DNA of 64,000 nt from JAUILA01 sp964563925 (GCA_964563925.1 CAZLZD010000019.1:10258-74257), one strand, 5' to 3'; positions 42,752 through 52,550 are shown, counted from the stretch's first letter. Made by a program: numbers and translations. The notes: generated by a model from the sequence alone, not told the origin.

Positions 42752-43447
42752 CTAAATCGATGTTTTCATTTCTGAGGCAGGTGTATCAGCCACTACCTGA
42801 CCGTCTACCAGCTGAATGGTGCGTGTACCATAGGCAGCATTCAGTTCGGAGTGTGTTACCTGTACAATGGTCATTCCTTCCTCATTCAGTTTCTTGAAAA
42901 TTTCCATGATCTCATTACCCTGCTCCGAGTGCAGGTTTCCGGTGGGTTCATCTGCCAGCAGCAGCCGTGGCTGACCAACAATGGCCCGGGCTACACCGAC
43001 CAGTTGCTGCTGTCCGCCCGAAAGCTGTTCCGGAAACAGGTCTTTTTTGGCCACCATCTGGAACCGGTCCAGCATCTCAGCCACCATACTCTTCCGCTGG
43101 GCGGATTTGATCCCCTTATAAAGCAGAGGAGTTTCAATATTTTCGTATACCGTCAATTCATCAATCAGATGGTAGGCCTGAAAAATAAATCCGATGTGAT
43201 GTTTATGGAGCTCCGATTTATGCCGCTCCTTCATTTTGTGGACCGGCTGATCCATGAAAAAGTACTCTCCCTGGCTCGGATCATCCAGCATTCCCACGAT
43301 GTTCATGATGGTGGACTTGCCGGCTCCGCTCGGACCCATAATGGTCACAAACTCACCTTCATTGATATCCAGGTCAATTCCCTTCAGGATAAAAGTCCGC
43401 TGAAAGCGTGACTCCACAAATTTGTCGATATTTCTTAATTTGATCAT
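42752..43447 (-). CDS. MacB/LolD-type ABC transporter ATP-binding protein
   Basis: A 231-residue ATPase: Walker A GPSGAGKST, Q-loop in FIFQAYHLIDELTV, signature LSGGQQQ, Walker B LLLADEPTGNL, and the His switch VTHSELNAAYG. This type energises FtsX/MacB-like permeases for outer-membrane lipoprotein sorting or macrolide/peptide export. I start at the ATG 43447 (MIKLRNIDKFVE). It is first in the operon with tolC. A sigma54-like element sits 25-40 bases upstream and a palindrome 112-129 bases upstream. Confidence 0.93.
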   Translation of the reverse strand: MIKLRNIDKFVESRFQRTFILKGIDLDINEGEFVTIMGPSGAGKSTIMNIVGMLDDPSQGEYFFMDQPVHKMKERHKSELHKHHIGFIFQAYHLIDELTVYENIETPLLYKGIKSAQRKSMVAEMLDRFQMVAKKDLFPEQLSGGQQQLVGVARAIVGQPRLLLADEPTGNLHSEQGNEIMEIFKKLNEEGMTIVQVTHSELNAAYGTRTIQLVDGQVVADTPASEMKTSI

Positions 43448-43471
43448 AACAGTTATTTTCAGTTTTAGCGT

Positions 43472-43487
43472 TACCAAATGTATGCCA
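43472..43487 (-). promoter_or_regulatory. Sigma54-like promoter for the ATPase-tolC operon
   Basis: Minus strand TGGCATA-N3-TTGGTA; the -24 GG is at 43485-43486, giving a start near 43461 and a 14-base leader. The -12 part lacks the usual GC and its TTG is one base closer than consensus (TGGCACR-N4-TTGC). The same TGGCATA-N3-TTGGTA occurs before the permease operon at 49706. Confidence 0.5.
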
Positions 43488-43558
43488 AGGCGTAAATCAG
43501 CCCCTGAAGAGCTTAATCAGCTTTTTTAATGGCTTCCACCGTCCGATATTGAAAAGAA

Positions 43559-43576
43559 GTGTCTGAAATCGGACAC
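43559..43576. promoter_or_regulatory. Palindrome GTGTCTGAAATCGGACAC, candidate activator site
   Basis: Eight-base arms with one mismatch. The centre is 82 bp upstream of the -24 GG of the ATPase-tolC promoter. A related site, CGTCCGAAATCGAACA, has its centre 83 bp from the -24 GG of the hlyD promoter at 63202. Confidence 0.6.
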
Positions 43577-43647
43577 CCTTTCCGGAGTCTGGAACAATTA
43601 TAAAATATTAAGTAGATTCGCAAATCCGATTCGGGTGTTGAAGTGAT

Positions 43648-44886
43648 TTGAAGAAAGCAGGAAACATACTTATCCCCGCCTTGCTGGTTGCCGGCATCAT
43701 TGCGATGCTTATCCGGTTTACTCCGCAGGAGGAGTCGGGCCTGGCATTCAGTGCCCCTCCGCCTACCGCTCCGCCGGTAAACCCGCACCAGGAAAGATTA
43801 TTCATGGAGTATAGTACAGCCCTCGACAGTCTCAGGCGTAGGGAGAACGTGCCTGGTCTGGCTGTTGCCGTGGTCCGGGGAGGGGAAGTTGTGTACCTGA
43901 AAGCCTTCGGCGATAAGGTAAATAACAGCAATGATCCGGTAAACATCCATACCCGCTTCCGGATTGCCTCAGCCTCCAAGGGTTTCAGCTCCATACTCAC
44001 AGGCCTGCTGGTCCGCGACAGTGTCCTTTCGTGGAACGACAGGATTGCGACCTATCTTCCTGATTTCCACCCCGAACCGCTATCCTACGGAGATTCAATC
44101 ACCATCGCAGCCATTCTCTCACAAACAAGTGGCTTTCCCTACCAGGCTTATTCAAACCTGGTCGAGGACGGCTTGACCCTGGAAGACCTGGTCATTGCGC
44201 TGGCCGGCGTTAAACTGACCTCCCCTCCCGGTGATTTGTACAGTTATCAGAATGTGGCATACAGTCTGATTGAGCCCATTATTTACAGCACCACCCGTAC
44301 CACGTATGAAGGACTGCTTCGCCAAAGGATATTTGAACCGCTCGGAATGAATGATGCCTCTGCCAATTACCTGGATATGGCCAATCATCCGAATGCGGCT
44401 ACCCCGCATTTACCGACCCGTTATTCTTACTCCCCGTCCCGCCTCTCTCCTTCCTACTACAACGTAGCGGCTGCCGGAGGGATCAATGCCAGCATCAGTG
44501 ATATGTCGCAATGGCTGAGGGCCCTGACCGGTCACCGGCCTGATGTAGTCCCCGAAGAGGTCCTGGACGAGGTATTTCAGCCGCGTATCCGGACGCCTTT
44601 AATGAACCGTTATTACCGGCAGTGGCTGGGTGCCAGACGTGCCTATTACGGGCTGGGCTGGCGGATTGTTCCAATGGAGAATGACACGCTGATCTATCAC
44701 GGCGGGTATGCAAATGGGTTTAAAAGTCATGTGGCACTCAACCGCAAGAAGGATATCGCCATTTGTATTCTGTCCAATTCCTCCGACAACCTGGTCAATG
44801 AGGCCGGACCTATGTTCTTTGCTTATTACGAAGAATATAAAGACCTGATCGATTTTTGGGACCAGTCCACCGCAAGGGCAGACTGA
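43648..44886 (+). CDS. Serine beta-lactamase-family hydrolase (class C/DD-peptidase-like), membrane-anchored
   Basis: A 412-residue protein. A short N-terminal membrane or signal segment (ILIPALLVAGIIAMLIRF) precedes a PF00144 domain with the SxxK motif SASKG (FRIASASKGFSS), the YxN-type motif in YSYQNVAYS and the KTG-equivalent HGGYANGFKSH. These enzymes cleave D-amino-acid peptides, esters or beta-lactams; which one cannot be told. Translation must begin at the TTG 43648, since only this start gives MKKAGN and a complete signal segment. It lies convergently between the exporter operons, nine bases from the stop of the permease gene. Confidence 0.85.
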   Translation: MKKAGNILIPALLVAGIIAMLIRFTPQEESGLAFSAPPPTAPPVNPHQERLFMEYSTALDSLRRRENVPGLAVAVVRGGEVVYLKAFGDKVNNSNDPVNIHTRFRIASASKGFSSILTGLLVRDSVLSWNDRIATYLPDFHPEPLSYGDSITIAAILSQTSGFPYQAYSNLVEDGLTLEDLVIALAGVKLTSPPGDLYSYQNVAYSLIEPIIYSTTRTTYEGLLRQRIFEPLGMNDASANYLDMANHPNAATPHLPTRYSYSPSRLSPSYYNVAAAGGINASISDMSQWLRALTGHRPDVVPEEVLDEVFQPRIRTPLMNRYYRQWLGARRAYYGLGWRIVPMENDTLIYHGGYANGFKSHVALNRKKDIAICILSNSSDNLVNEAGPMFFAYYEEYKDLIDFWDQSTARAD

Positions 44887-44895
44887 TCCTGTAAA

Positions 44896-47283
44896 CTATT
44901 CAGACCGCAGTGTATTTGCCGGATTGACATACGCCACCTTAAGGCTTCTGTAGCCTATTGTCAGGAGTGAAATCAGTGCGGTCAGCGCGAATCCTGAGAT
45001 AAAAACGAAAATACTAATGTCGACTTTGAAGGTATAGTTTGCCAGCCACTGGGTCATGACATACCACGCCAGCGGGGCAGCAAAAAGAAAGGAAACCAAT
45101 ATCAGTTTGATCACGTCCCAGGAAAACATCAGGACAATTTGCATCACCGAAGCCCCCATCACTTTTCTGACCCCTATTTCCTTCATTCTCCGCTCAGTGG
45201 AAAATGAGATTAATCCAAAGAGTCCGAGCATACCGATCAGGATAGCTACTCCGGAGAAGAAAGAGAAAATCCTGGATAATGTGCGTTCACTATCATAGAA
45301 TCCGGCAATATATTCATCGAGGAATTCATACTCAAAGGTATATTCCGGGTATACCTGCTTCCACGCCTTTTCAACGGCACCCATGGTTTCATTAAGATTT
45401 GATGTCACCAGTTTCAAGGAGGCATTGCGGGCATTTCCAAGTCCTGACATGACCACCACCGGCTGGATATTTTCCCGTGCCGAAATAGTGTGGAAATTCT
45501 TGACTACCCCGGTCACGGGAACGTTATACCCCCAGATCTTTACCATGGTACCGAGCGCATCGCCAGGATCTTCAAACCCGCTTTGAAGGGCCCATTTCTC
45601 GTTTACCACCAGCCGGTTTATTGTATCCGAAGCATCCAGGCCTTGTCCGGCCAACAGCTCCATATTATATAACTCAAAGTAATTTTCGTCTGCAATTTTC
45701 ACCGCGGTGAGCAGGTCAGTTTGATCGGTTCCGATGTCGTAATTAGTAATAGACACCGAACCAGATGCGGGGGTGGAACTGATCAGCGAAACATTCTCCA
45801 CGCCGGGCACGCCTGAAAGGGTATTTTTCAATACTTTTTTGGTGGAATTCTCACTGCGCGGCACAGGTACATTGATGATGGATTCCGTATGAAACCCAAG
45901 ATCAAGTGATTCCACATAATTCATCTGACTGATCAGGACAATGGTTCCGATAATGAAAAACTGGCTGATAAAGAACTGGAAGGTCACTAGCGACTTGCGG
46001 AAAAAAGCTTCTTTTTTTCCGCTCGATGAAACCACGTTTTTGATTGCCAGGGCCGGTTGATAACCAGCGATCACTTTGGCCGGATACGCCCCTGCGGCCA
46101 GGGTAACAATGACCATCAGGAGAATAATGAAGCCCGTAAACTCTGCCGTAAACCGGATGTGAAGTTCCGTTTCAAGAATTTCATTCATCTCAAGCAGCAT
46201 TAATTCACTCAGGCCCATCGACAGAAGTGTGGCCACCAATACCGTAAGAAAGGTTTCTCCAAGGAACTGGAAGACCAATTGTTTTTTCCCGGACCCAAGT
46301 ACTTTACGAATACCAATTTCCCTTGTCCGGCGCAGGGCCAGGGCAGTTTTGAGGTTTACGAAATTCACGCAGGCCGTCAGGATCAGGAACACAGCCACCA
46401 GGCTCATGGAAATTATGCTGGCATCGGATACCGTTTTGTAACTGTAATTACCATAACGATCGTTGGAGTGCCATTCGGAAACATTCTGCAGCTTGAAGGT
46501 CCGCTCCCCAAGTTCATTTTCCGGGAAATGCTTCTCCTCAAATTGATTTAACTGTTCATTAATATGGTCCGCTTTAGCTTCTTTTTCAAGCCGGAGGTAC
46601 ACCTGGTCATCACTGCTGACACTTTCCCACCCCGTATCTTCCAGGTACGAATCCTTAATCGTAGAATAGGAAATAAGTAATTCGAACGGTATATCGGAGT
46701 TATCAGGAGGCGTTTCCATGATGGCGATCACTTCAAAACCATCTTCCCGGTTAAGTTGAATAACTTCTCCTACCCCGTCACTGTCAGGGAACCACTGTGA
46801 GGCCACTTCTTCGGAAATGATCACTTTCTTGGGGAGGCCGAATTTTTCGCTGGATCCCGCAATGATATCCGGGGTAAACAGCTTGAAAAAAGAAGGCTCG
46901 GTATAGGCTACATTTTCATCCAGCTGGAAATACTCAAACTCTCCGTCCGCTTTTTCCTTCCTGATGAGTGTTTCTCCCCCGTGAGAAGCACTGATAAATG
47001 CCTGGGTTTCAATTCCGTTTATATCCTGCTTCATGGATTCGGGCATGGGAGGCGGTACCCCTGGTGTACCCCCTGAACCCTGTGAATTCTGAACATCGGT
47101 CACCACCCGGAAAAGGCGGTCCTGGTGGTCAAAAAAATCATTATAACTGTTGGCAAACTGAACCAGCAGGAAAATGACAATGGCACAGGTAATGCCCAGC
47201 GACAATCCTGTGATGTTGATCAGGCTGGTTAGTTCCTGCCTTCTCATACTTCTGATTGCTGAAATAAAATAATTCTTTAACAT
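44896..47283 (-). CDS. FtsX/MacB-type ABC transporter permease (1)
   Basis: A 795-residue permease of the Bacteroidota MacB_PCD/FtsX duplicated type. The first half has one membrane segment near residue 20 (TSLINITGLSLGITCAIVIFLLV), a large periplasmic domain (~45-270) and three segments with the cytoplasmic motif RRTREIGIRKVLGSGKKQLV. The second half repeats this, with RRMKEIGVRKVMGASVMQIV near the end. Such permeases work with a MacB/LolD ATPase. It is 20 bases behind permease 2, preceded by a leader CAATAAACAACAAC. No ATPase is in its own operon. Confidence 0.92.
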   Translation of the reverse strand: MLKNYFISAIRSMRRQELTSLINITGLSLGITCAIVIFLLVQFANSYNDFFDHQDRLFRVVTDVQNSQGSGGTPGVPPPMPESMKQDINGIETQAFISASHGGETLIRKEKADGEFEYFQLDENVAYTEPSFFKLFTPDIIAGSSEKFGLPKKVIISEEVASQWFPDSDGVGEVIQLNREDGFEVIAIMETPPDNSDIPFELLISYSTIKDSYLEDTGWESVSSDDQVYLRLEKEAKADHINEQLNQFEEKHFPENELGERTFKLQNVSEWHSNDRYGNYSYKTVSDASIISMSLVAVFLILTACVNFVNLKTALALRRTREIGIRKVLGSGKKQLVFQFLGETFLTVLVATLLSMGLSELMLLEMNEILETELHIRFTAEFTGFIILLMVIVTLAAGAYPAKVIAGYQPALAIKNVVSSSGKKEAFFRKSLVTFQFFISQFFIIGTIVLISQMNYVESLDLGFHTESIINVPVPRSENSTKKVLKNTLSGVPGVENVSLISSTPASGSVSITNYDIGTDQTDLLTAVKIADENYFELYNMELLAGQGLDASDTINRLVVNEKWALQSGFEDPGDALGTMVKIWGYNVPVTGVVKNFHTISARENIQPVVVMSGLGNARNASLKLVTSNLNETMGAVEKAWKQVYPEYTFEYEFLDEYIAGFYDSERTLSRIFSFFSGVAILIGMLGLFGLISFSTERRMKEIGVRKVMGASVMQIVLMFSWDVIKLILVSFLFAAPLAWYVMTQWLANYTFKVDISIFVFISGFALTALISLLTIGYRSLKVAYVNPANTLRSE

Positions 47284-47303
47284 GTTGTTGTTTATTGAGA
47301 GAC

Positions 47304-49706
47304 CTAATTATCTGTTCGTATTACTTCAACCGGATTTAGCCGTGATGATCTCCAGGCCAGCAGGGCTACCATTAAAATAGCCAGGCCTGTAATGGCCAGA
47401 CCGATTCCCATGAATCCGGTTACCGGGAGCTCAGTTTGAAACACAAACCCGTCCAGCCACTTATCCGCAACATACCAGCTCAGCGGGAGCGCCAGAAGAC
47501 ATGCCGTCAGTACGAGCGTTGCGAATTGCCTTAGCATCAGTCCGATTATCTGAGTTCCCCCGGCACCCAGCACCTTTCTTATCCCGATCTCACGCATTCG
47601 TTGTCTGGACGTAATGGCTACCACACCAAGTAATCCAATCAGTGCAATCACAACCGCCAGCACTGAGAATACCCCGAAAAGCTGATTCAGTATCACCTCT
47701 GATCTAAACAAGGCATCATAGGTGGAATCAAAAAAGAAATAATTCATCGGGACATCGGGTTCAAACGATGACCAGGCTTGACGGATATCCGCTACTAATT
47801 TCCCGTCGTAGAGATTTTCATATCGGACAAGCACATAATCCTTAAAAATATAATTATCCAGGTATTCAACGATCAAAGGTGAAGTTTCCCGTCTGAAGTC
47901 ACCCTGGTGATAATCCTCCATCACCCCGCGAACCACCACGCTGTGCTCGTCCCTGGCGCCCTGGTTCACCACAAGCGTCTGTCCGACCGGGTCGTCAAGC
48001 CCCAGCTGTTTTACCGCTTCTTCGTTAAGGAGTGCCTGTCCTGCCATCCCCGGCGTAAACGTATGACCTTTGTGCAATCGTATGGAGAAGGTTTCCACAA
48101 AATTTTCATCCGCTTCGTACCAGGTAATTTGTGTTTTTTGGTCAGCCCCCAGCACCGTGATATCACGGACTTGATACCTTGACATCACCGGAAGGCCTGT
48201 GGTAAATGAGGCGGAGGTTACTCCCGGCAGGTTCTGCAGGGCCGACACGAATTCCTCCCGCCTTTCTTCGATCTCACGGTCATTCTGAATGACCAGGACT
48301 TGTTCGCGGTCATATCCCGGATCGAGGGTTCTTAAGTAATCTATCTGACTTGTCAGCGCAAAGGTGCACGCAATAAGAAACAGCGAAATGGCAAATTGTC
48401 CGGTTATCAACGCTGAACGTAACTTGCTTCGTCTCACCGGATGATGCCCCGAGAGCAGGGAAGTGGAATCCCCGTGGACCAGTTTCCAGGTGGGGAATGC
48501 CCCTGACAATATCACACATACAGAAATTACCCCGATCATCAGGGTCAGCATTCCGGGTTGCAGCAGTGCGTCAAGGGATAATTGAACCGGAAACCACTGG
48601 TTAACCAGCAGCAACAACAATTCGGAAAAGCCCACACCCAATAAGGCGGCTGCCAGTACTTTAACTAAATACTCGAGCATAAACCGGCCAAACAGGTGAA
48701 CCCTTGATGCTCCGTGGATACGCATAATGCCTACGCTTTTAAACCGGTCATAAGACAGCGCGGTGGATATGTTCGTAAAGTTAAAACAAGCCAGGAAAAT
48801 CACCAGGACCGAAGCCAGCTGAAGTAAATGCAGATAGGTGGGATCCAGGCCAGGCTTCATGGCATCCTGTTCGCCAGCCTGCAGGTGCACATCACCCAGG
48901 GGGGTCAGTGTGAATGCATATCCTGCTGCTTCTTCAGCCGCACTGATGGCATCCTGCTGAAGGAGGTATGGAATTGCACGATCGTCTACCGCTTTCCGGC
49001 AAAGGGCAGCCAGCTCTTCCCGGGAGGCAGGTGTACGGGCATAGGTATGCATGACATTCCAGGTCCACAGATCACTTTCCAGGAACTCATCCCACATTGA
49101 CACCAGAATTTCAAATTCCATGTGAGAGGTGGCCGGAATATCTTTCATGATTCCGGTAATCTTCCAGAGGGTACCCCCGTCCTTTCCCCCAAGGATTGTT
49201 CGCCCGACTGCCTCGCCAGGAGGCAGATCACCGAAGTACCTTCGGAGAGCAGATTCACTCAGCACAATGCTGCCGGGGAGCGTCAGGGCATCCTGATTCC
49301 CGGCCAGTAACCGGCCAGAAAATACCCGGAAAAATTGGCCGTCAGCAATAAAGACTCCGGTCTCCCTGAAAACCCTGGAGGAATCGTTATCCGGTCTCAG
49401 GGTGAAATCCGACCAGTTAAGTAACCGGGTAATTGCCTTTACCTCCTCAAATTCATCCAGCCAGGGAGCAAGGGGTGGCGGTGCGGTGGCAAAATTGACA
49501 GATCGCCCCTCCTCTTTCCAATGCGTACCAATCCGGTAAATTGATTCGCCTTCTTCCCAAAAGGCATCGTAATGGGTTTGCTGCCGAACAAACAACTGCA
49601 ACACCATAAAAACCCCGAGCCCCAGGGCCAGTCCGCCGATATTTATCACCGAAAACCAGGAATGTTTTTTAAGAATCCGTAAAGAGCCAAGTAAGAATCT
49701 CATCAT
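47304..49706 (-). CDS. FtsX/MacB-type ABC transporter permease (2)
   Basis: An 800-residue permease, paralogous to its neighbour: N-terminal segment VINIGGLALGLGVFMVLQLFV, a periplasmic domain, the cytoplasmic motif SYDRFKSVGIMRIHGASRVHL (first half), and RQRMREIGIRKVLGAGGTQII (second half). The first gene of a two-permease operon. A sigma54-like element ends 13 bases before the ATG, so the leader is only about two bases, unless the second Met or another later start is used. Two permeases in tandem suggest a heterodimeric exporter. Confidence 0.92.
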   Translation of the reverse strand: MMRFLLGSLRILKKHSWFSVINIGGLALGLGVFMVLQLFVRQQTHYDAFWEEGESIYRIGTHWKEEGRSVNFATAPPPLAPWLDEFEEVKAITRLLNWSDFTLRPDNDSSRVFRETGVFIADGQFFRVFSGRLLAGNQDALTLPGSIVLSESALRRYFGDLPPGEAVGRTILGGKDGGTLWKITGIMKDIPATSHMEFEILVSMWDEFLESDLWTWNVMHTYARTPASREELAALCRKAVDDRAIPYLLQQDAISAAEEAAGYAFTLTPLGDVHLQAGEQDAMKPGLDPTYLHLLQLASVLVIFLACFNFTNISTALSYDRFKSVGIMRIHGASRVHLFGRFMLEYLVKVLAAALLGVGFSELLLLLVNQWFPVQLSLDALLQPGMLTLMIGVISVCVILSGAFPTWKLVHGDSTSLLSGHHPVRRSKLRSALITGQFAISLFLIACTFALTSQIDYLRTLDPGYDREQVLVIQNDREIEERREEFVSALQNLPGVTSASFTTGLPVMSRYQVRDITVLGADQKTQITWYEADENFVETFSIRLHKGHTFTPGMAGQALLNEEAVKQLGLDDPVGQTLVVNQGARDEHSVVVRGVMEDYHQGDFRRETSPLIVEYLDNYIFKDYVLVRYENLYDGKLVADIRQAWSSFEPDVPMNYFFFDSTYDALFRSEVILNQLFGVFSVLAVVIALIGLLGVVAITSRQRMREIGIRKVLGAGGTQIIGLMLRQFATLVLTACLLALPLSWYVADKWLDGFVFQTELPVTGFMGIGLAITGLAILMVALLAWRSSRLNPVEVIRTDN

Positions 49707-49718
49707 TGCCAGGCATTA

Positions 49719-49734
49719 TACCAATGCTATGCCA
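49719..49734 (-). promoter_or_regulatory. Sigma54-like promoter for the two-permease operon
   Basis: Minus strand TGGCATA-N3-TTGGTA, the same layout as the ATPase-tolC promoter; -24 GG at 49732-49733. The predicted start near 49708 leaves nearly no leader before the ATG at 49706. Confidence 0.45.
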
Positions 49735-49785
49735 CGGTTTTTAGTAGCTGAATATCAGTCATTTACAAAATTTCAACCAAAAATG

Positions 49786-49803
49786 TGTATCGTTTTCGAT
49801 ACA
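49786..49803. promoter_or_regulatory. Palindrome TGTATCG-TTTT-CGATACA before the response regulator
   Basis: Perfect seven-base arms. It lies 42-59 bases upstream of the regulator ATG (49845) and is centred 62 bp from the -24 GG of the divergent permease promoter. A similar site (GTATCAGTTTTGATAC) precedes the second regulator at 63399. A weaker repeat TGTAT-N7-ATACA lies at 49810-49826. Confidence 0.6.
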
Positions 49804-49844
49804 ATCAGGTGTATGAATATGATACAATTGCATACCTTCAGAAA

Positions 49845-51209
49845 ATGATAAGGGCAAATATACTCATTGTCGATGACGACCGGGATGTTCTGGAAACGGC
49901 GAGAATTATTCTCAAACAGGAATTCAGCCGCATTGATGTATTATCTGATCCATCGTCATTGCCTGCACAGTTTTCCCGGCAGCCATACGATATTGTATTG
50001 CTGGACATGAATTTTCGCAAAGGACTGAATGATGGCAGGGAGGGTCTGTACTGGCTGGAGCGTATTCTTGAGATGGACCCGGAGGCAGTGGTGATCCTGA
50101 TCACAGCCTATGCCGACGTGGACCTGGCCGTGACGGCCATCAAACACGGGGCTACGGACTTCATAATGAAGCCCTGGAAAAATCAAAAGCTTATTGCCAC
50201 CCTTCATGCGGCCATGAAGCTGGGGGAATCCCGTAAAAAGATACGGCACATGGAGAATGCACAGCAGCAGGCGCAGGAAAATTCCGACCGGCCGTTTATG
50301 TCATTTATTGGGAGCAGTCCGCCGGTCGAGCGCGTACGTGACCTGATAACCAAAGTGGCAGACACGGATGCCAATGTCCTGATCCTGGGTGAGAACGGTA
50401 CCGGTAAGGAATTGGTGGCAAGGTCGATCCACCGGCAATCCTCCCGGCGTGATAAAATTTTCATGGGGGTGGACCTTGGCGCGGTTCCTCCGTCTTTGCT
50501 GGAAAGTGAGCTTTTTGGACATGTCAAAGGGGCATTCACCGATGCGGGTGAAAACCGCCAGGGAAAAATTCAGGCCGCCGACGGGGGCACGCTCTTTCTT
50601 GACGAGCTTGGAAATATTTCACTGGAAGCACAAATGAAATTGCTGAGGACCCTGCAAACACGTGAAGTTACCCCGCTTGGTAAAACCCAGGGCGTGGAAG
50701 TGGATTTTCGTCTTGTTTCAGCCACGAATATGCCAGTATATAAAATGGTGGACGAGCAAAAATTCCGGAGCGACCTGTTGTACCGGATTAATACCGTGGA
50801 AATTATACTCCCTCCCCTGCGCGACCGGGGCGAGGACATCCTTCAGCTGGCCGAGCATTTTCTTTCCGTTTTCTCTGAAAAGTATGGCAAACCCGGGTTA
50901 TCCCTTTCCGGCTCTTCGCAGTCGGCCCTCCTGTCCTACCGCTGGCCAGGGAATATCCGCGAACTGCAACATGCCGTGGAACGGGCGGTCATTCTGACCG
51001 ACTCCGGAGAAATCCATCCCTCCGACCTGTTTCCTCAGGAACGGCCGGATGAGACAACGAATGGTATTCTTACGCTAGAGGAAAAAGAAAAGGAGTATAT
51101 CCGGGAGGTGCTGAACCGCAATGAAGGAAATGTAACTCAAACGGCGCGGATACTCGGGCTTACCCGTACCGCGCTTTACCGACGACTTAATAAGTACGGA
51201 CTGCTGTGA
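49845..51209 (+). CDS. NtrC-family sigma54-dependent response regulator (1)
   Basis: A 454-residue regulator. Receiver domain (residues 1-125) with the phospho-acceptor Asp in IVLLDMNFRKG; AAA+ domain (~145-390) with Walker A GENGTGKE, the sigma54-contact loop GAFTDA (usual GAFTGA, Gly replaced by Asp), Walker B GGTLFLDELGN, and sensor RWPGNIRELQHAVERA; C-terminal Fis-type HTH (~410-454) ending LTRTALYRRLNKYGLL. The start is the ATG 49845; an in-frame GTG at 49785 lies inside the palindrome. Its own kinase follows by an ATGA-type overlap. It is divergent from the permease operon and the likely activator of the sigma54 promoters here. Confidence 0.94.
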   Translation: MIRANILIVDDDRDVLETARIILKQEFSRIDVLSDPSSLPAQFSRQPYDIVLLDMNFRKGLNDGREGLYWLERILEMDPEAVVILITAYADVDLAVTAIKHGATDFIMKPWKNQKLIATLHAAMKLGESRKKIRHMENAQQQAQENSDRPFMSFIGSSPPVERVRDLITKVADTDANVLILGENGTGKELVARSIHRQSSRRDKIFMGVDLGAVPPSLLESELFGHVKGAFTDAGENRQGKIQAADGGTLFLDELGNISLEAQMKLLRTLQTREVTPLGKTQGVEVDFRLVSATNMPVYKMVDEQKFRSDLLYRINTVEIILPPLRDRGEDILQLAEHFLSVFSEKYGKPGLSLSGSSQSALLSYRWPGNIRELQHAVERAVILTDSGEIHPSDLFPQERPDETTNGILTLEEKEKEYIREVLNRNEGNVTQTARILGLTRTALYRRLNKYGLL

Positions 51210-52546
51210 AAAATTATACATTAAAACTTCTGCTGAGACTGGCCCTTCTGACCGGCGTGATCACACTGACGGTGCTGGCCTTCCTGGATGACCGTATCCT
51301 GATCAACAGGTTTATCCTGGTGATTATCCTGGCTGTCGTCCTGGGCGAACTTTTCTGGTTCCTCAATTATACCAATCGCCAGCTCCGGCTCTTTGTTGAA
51401 TCCCTGAGCAACGAGGATTATACCGTCCGTTTTCCTGAGAAAGGAAACCGCAGTATCCGGATGCTCAACAAAAGCTTCCAGGAGGTCATTCTTCATTTTA
51501 AATCGCAGCGTGGCCACGAAGAAAGCCAGCACCAATATATGGAAACGGCCTTTGACCGGCTAAACGCCGGCATTATGTCGTTCACGACGGATCACAAAAT
51601 AGCATTCATGAACCAGAAGGCCTGTGACCTGCTCGGTACCGGACGCATACATTCACTTTCGGCCCTGAAGCGCATTCACCCTGCCCTGGTTTCGCAGCTG
51701 ATGTCAGACGATAACCGGGAACATATGCTCATGGAAGTCAGGGTACACCGTCTTCCGGTCACCCTTTCCCTCCGGTCGACCCGGATCCGCATGGAAAATC
51801 AGGAGTTTATGCTGCTCGCATTCCATGATATCCGGGAGGCGCTTGACCACCGTGAAATTGAATCATGGACCCGGCTCATCCGCATTCTTACCCATGAGAT
51901 AATGAATTCGGTGACTCCCATTGCCTCGCTTTCCGAATCGATGTACAAACAGCTTTGTAAATCAACAACCCCCGGTACGGTCAGTGCCGGGCAACTGGAG
52001 GACCTGACCTTCTCACTTCAGACCATTAACCGTCGCAGTGAAGGCCTGCTGTCCTTCGTGGAGGATTACCGTCAGTTTACCCGTATTGGCAAACCATCAC
52101 CCGGTTCCATACCCCTGAAAGCCTTTATGGACCATCTGACCGACCTGTTCCGGGAAGATTTACACAAGCGCGGCATCAGTCTGTCTGTCAATATTCCGGA
52201 AAATGCCATGCTTTATGCCGACCAGGTCCAGGCTGAGCAGGCAGTGATAAATATTCTGAGGAATGCCCTTGATGCACTGGAGAATACCAGCCAGGGAGAA
52301 ATCCGGATTGACTATTCGTCAGATGCACGTTTTGATTGTATTTCGATTTCCGATAACGGGCCCGGAATTCCTCCTGAAGAACTCAGGGAAGTGTTTGTCC
52401 CATTCTTCACAACCAAAAAAACCGGCTCGGGTATCGGGCTGAGCCTGACCCGGCAAATTTTACATGGTCACGGAGGTACTATTGACTTAACCTCCGTCGT
52501 TAATGAAGGGACTCGTTGTACATTGTTTTTTCCTTCAGAACACTGA
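51206..52546 (+). CDS. Sensor histidine kinase (NtrB-like), partner of the response regulator
   Basis: A 446-residue kinase starting with GTG that overlaps the regulator stop by four bases. Two N-terminal membrane segments (LLLRLALLTGVITLTVLAFL and ILVIILAVVLGELFWFLNY) with hardly any periplasmic loop; a PAS-like region (~110-200) with DRLNAGIMSFTTDHKIAFMNQKA; an unusual H-box HEIMNSVTPIASLSE (His ~227); and the catalytic domain with N box NILRNALDALE, G1 SDNGPGIP and G2 GSGIGLSLTRQI. Very short loop means it likely senses the membrane or something inside the cell. Confidence 0.93.
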   Translation: MKNYTLKLLLRLALLTGVITLTVLAFLDDRILINRFILVIILAVVLGELFWFLNYTNRQLRLFVESLSNEDYTVRFPEKGNRSIRMLNKSFQEVILHFKSQRGHEESQHQYMETAFDRLNAGIMSFTTDHKIAFMNQKACDLLGTGRIHSLSALKRIHPALVSQLMSDDNREHMLMEVRVHRLPVTLSLRSTRIRMENQEFMLLAFHDIREALDHREIESWTRLIRILTHEIMNSVTPIASLSESMYKQLCKSTTPGTVSAGQLEDLTFSLQTINRRSEGLLSFVEDYRQFTRIGKPSPGSIPLKAFMDHLTDLFREDLHKRGISLSVNIPENAMLYADQVQAEQAVINILRNALDALENTSQGEIRIDYSSDARFDCISISDNGPGIPPEELREVFVPFFTTKKTGSGIGLSLTRQILHGHGGTIDLTSVVNEGTRCTLFFPSEH

Positions 52547-52550
52547 CCCT

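Noticed and set aside
49785..49844. GTG at 49785 as start of the first response regulator
   Set aside because: It would put a perfect palindrome inside the coding region and add 20 residues not seen in receiver domains; the ATG at 49845 gives the normal N-terminus.
52503..52550. Upstream start extending the DnaJ-domain protein into the kinase gene
   Set aside because: The extension overlaps the kinase reading frame and has no J-domain similarity; MDHYKVLE at 52551 is the proper start.
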